DNA from: Aureliella helgolandensis
Lineage (GTDB): Bacteria; Planctomycetota; Planctomycetia; Pirellulales; Pirellulaceae
Length of the DNA stretch: 64,000 nucleotides
Direction of reading: 5' to 3'
NCBI RefSeq assembly: GCF_007752135.1
Contig: NZ_CP036298.1
Coordinates: 4,836,001 to 4,900,000, forward strand
A program made the translations under genes and the position numbers. The first letter of the stretch is position 1; every line of letters begins with the position of its first letter. Of the stretch, positions 62,007 to 64,000 are shown piece after piece. Below the pieces are notes generated by a model, which was given only the letters and a program-made list of their open reading frames with translations, was not told the DNA's origin and did no database searches.

Positions 62007-64000
62007 ATGGCCAAAGCACCATCTGTCTGGGGAATTGAGATCGGACAGAGTGCGCTTAAAGCGCTCCGTTGTACGCTGGATGGTAACCAGGTTGTTGCTG
62101 AAGCCTTCGACTATATCGAATATCCGAAGATTCTTAGCCAACCGGAAGCCGATCCTGAAACATTGATCCACGAAGCGCTGGAAACTTTCGTCAAACGCAA
62201 CGATCTTAAAAAGACGAGCGTCGCGTTGAGCGTGCCTGGCCAGAGCGGGCTGGCGAAATTCTTCAAGCCACCACCGGTGGAGCTGAAAAAAGTTCGGGAT
62301 ATCGTTAAATACGAAGCCAAACAACAGATTCCTTTCGACCTAAACGATGTCGTTTGGGATTATCAATTGATGGCCGGTAGCGACATTTCCGAAGGCTTCG
62401 CGCTAGAGAGCGAAGTCGGATTGTTTGCGATGAAGCGGGACGCGGTCTACCGCGCCTTAAAGCCGCTCCAAGCAGCCAATGTGGAGATCGATCTGCTGCA
62501 ACTGGCACCGCTTAGCATCTACAACATGGTCACCTATGACCTGAGTTTATCCGAAGACCCTGAATTCAAATACGACCCGGAACACCCTCCCAAGTCCACA
62601 GTGGTGCTGGCGATGGGGACCGACGCAACCGACTTAATCGTCACCAATGGTTATCGAGTCTGGCAACGTAGTATGCCCTTGGGTGGCAACCACTTCACGC
62701 GCCAGTTGACCAAGGATTTGAAGTTAACTTATGCCAAGGCGGAGCACCTCAAACGGCATGCGATGGAGGCGGACGATCCCAAGCTGATCTTCCAAGCCAT
62801 GCGCCCGATCTTCAATGACTTGGTCACCGAGATCCAGCGTTCCCTGGGCTTTTTCCGCAGTTTAAACAAGAAGGCCGAGATCGATTCGCTGCTGATGTTG
62901 GGCAACTCGGTCAAGCTGCCAGGCCTGACGCAGTACCTCAACAAAAACTTGGCCATCGATATCAATACGGTAGACTCCTTCGCGAGACTGACCGGTAGTG
63001 AAGTAACCAACGCGCCAGCGTTTCAAGACCACATCGCCGCCTTCGCTCCAGTCTACGGGCTGTGTCTGCAAGGCCTGAAGAAGGGACCGATTGCGACCAA
63101 CCTCATCCCGCAAGAGGTGCTCAAAGAGCGGCTCATTCGTTCCAAGAAGCCTTGGGCGGTGGCTGCCGCTGCAGTCCTCATGCTGGGATTTGCTTCGAAC
63201 CTCCTGCCGGCTGGCAGCCGCTGGGCTGACGTCCATCCCACGCGTTGGGACCCGGCCATGACCGCCGCAGCCAGTACGGCCGAAACCAGTAAGCTCCAAG
63301 TCTCTGAGGATGAAAAGCAAGCCAACGAAATTAAGTTGCTGCAAGATATCGGAGACGAAGTCAGCGGAAGCAACGATCGTCGCATCCTTTGGATGGAATT
63401 GTTGTCTGCCCTCTTCAAGTCCTTGGAGCGTCCGGAGGATTTCGACCTCAAGAATCTCCCCAGCCCCATGGAAGTCCCCTACATCGAACGGAAGGTAATT
63501 CATGTTGAGAAGGTTGATTGCAAGTACTATCCGGACCTCTCGACATACCTCACCGAACGCGTGCTGGCAGCTTACGAACAAGACAAAAAAACACGTCTCG
63601 ATCGACTTGGACTGCTGAAAATCCCTGCCGCTGGGGAAGAGGGAGCCGAAGAGGAGACTGAAGCGGTAGAAGATCTGGCCGCCGCCGAAGGGGAAGACGG
63701 AGAGCTTGGAAACGCGGGGTGGGTCATTCAAATCGATGCCTACCACTTCCACAACAGCCCAGACTATGCTCCGACCGGCGACGAGTTGGAAGAGTTTGTC
63801 CTGAAGTACTGGATCACGCGTCTCGAAGACGGAAGTGTGGAACTCCCATCGGGTCCCAATGGGGAAATGGTCGAATTCACCTTTAAAGAATTAGGAATTT
63901 CCTACCCTTTTGTCATTCCAGGAACCTTACAAGAAAAGCATACGATTCCTAACCCTGAGTACATCAAGAAGTACGGCAAGAGCGGTGCGGGTGGAATGAT
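62007..64000 (+). CDS. pilM: PilM-like type IV pilus assembly protein, extended (cut by window edge)
   Basis: The frame starts at the ATG at 62007 and is still open at base 64000, so only the first 664 residues are seen. Residues 1-360 are PilM, an actin-like cytosolic ATPase: SVWGIEIGQSALKALRCTLD, VALSVPGQSGLAKFFKPPPV, KVRDIVKYEAKQQIPFDLND, MGTDATDLIVTNGYRVWQRS and SLLMLGNSVKLPGLTQYLNK. A transmembrane helix follows near 381-400 (WAVAAAAVLMLGFASNLLP), and then an outer region of at least 260 residues, partly acidic (EEGAEEETEAVEDLAAAEGE). The extension takes the place of a separate PilN/PilO-like partner. It would connect the pilus motor to the envelope. The DUF1559 prepilin at 34.5 kb could be one substrate of such machinery. 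Confidence 0.88.
   Translation, partial: MAKAPSVWGIEIGQSALKALRCTLDGNQVVAEAFDYIEYPKILSQPEADPETLIHEALETFVKRNDLKKTSVALSVPGQSGLAKFFKPPPVELKKVRDIVKYEAKQQIPFDLNDVVWDYQLMAGSDISEGFALESEVGLFAMKRDAVYRALKPLQAANVEIDLLQLAPLSIYNMVTYDLSLSEDPEFKYDPEHPPKSTVVLAMGTDATDLIVTNGYRVWQRSMPLGGNHFTRQLTKDLKLTYAKAEHLKRHAMEADDPKLIFQAMRPIFNDLVTEIQRSLGFFRSLNKKAEIDSLLMLGNSVKLPGLTQYLNKNLAIDINTVDSFARLTGSEVTNAPAFQDHIAAFAPVYGLCLQGLKKGPIATNLIPQEVLKERLIRSKKPWAVAAAAVLMLGFASNLLPAGSRWADVHPTRWDPAMTAAASTAETSKLQVSEDEKQANEIKLLQDIGDEVSGSNDRRILWMELLSALFKSLERPEDFDLKNLPSPMEVPYIERKVIHVEKVDCKYYPDLSTYLTERVLAAYEQDKKTRLDRLGLLKIPAAGEEGAEEETEAVEDLAAAEGEDGELGNAGWVIQIDAYHFHNSPDYAPTGDELEEFVLKYWITRLEDGSVELPSGPNGEMVEFTFKELGISYPFVIPGTLQEKHTIPNPEYIKKYGKSGAGGM

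Overview
The window reads as a chromosomal segment of a Planctomycetota bacterium, most likely of the Pirellulales (Rhodopirellula-type). This is inferred from the family mix: paired cytochrome-type PSD proteins with DUF1501 or DUF1552 partners, a DUF1559 prepilin with H-X9-DG motif, a sulfatase, a PEP-CTERM protein, a very large Ser/Thr kinase with a WD40 region, a DUF3472 protein and a long PilM. No rRNA, tRNA or CRISPR array was seen. Gene order is loose, with many single genes, short operons and repeat-rich spacers.

Layout. 1-3 kb: end of a PSD1 (DUF1553) gene and its DUF1501 partner. 4-10 kb: SYLF lipid-binding protein, a YiaV/YiaW-like membrane operon on the minus strand, a membrane glycerophosphodiesterase, and a heptamer tandem-repeat tract. 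10-12.4 kb: PEP-CTERM protein with a strong terminator, then an ISKra4-type insertion sequence with an apparent 8-bp target duplication. 12.5-19 kb: ArsR regulator, CobW-type metal GTPase, a sulfatase fused to a GH71/GH99-like domain, and an OmpR-type two-component system (minus strand). 19.5-27.3 kb: a hypothetical gene, dnaA without an obvious origin, then a membrane protein translationally linked to an NMT1/THI5-type ABC transporter. 27.3-36 kb: REP-like palindromes, a parvulin-type isomerase, MFS exporter, DUF3472 protein, YidR homologue, two lipoproteins and a DUF1559 prepilin. 36.4-39 kb: infC with a good promoter and a GTG start, then a RAYT-type tyrosine transposase bracketed by its probable REP sequences. 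39-50 kb: DUF1592 + DUF1552 pair, a HEAT-repeat protein and a 1745-residue kinase ending in a malectin-like domain. 50-52.4 kb: a 72-residue peptide with 22 consecutive serines followed by two glycosyltransferases. 52.4-64 kb: pyruvate phosphate dikinase, CbiX-type chelatase, carboxy-terminal protease, a large GH38-like protein, and a PilM gene running off the right edge.

The most interesting items are the poly-serine peptide/glycosyltransferase cassette (50.2-52.4 kb), which looks like a small glycopeptide locus that I cannot match to a described system, and the RAYT with its REP palindromes, whose relatives occur 10 kb away with the same 112-bp tandem period. All family assignments come from reading the translated sequence; no database search was possible.
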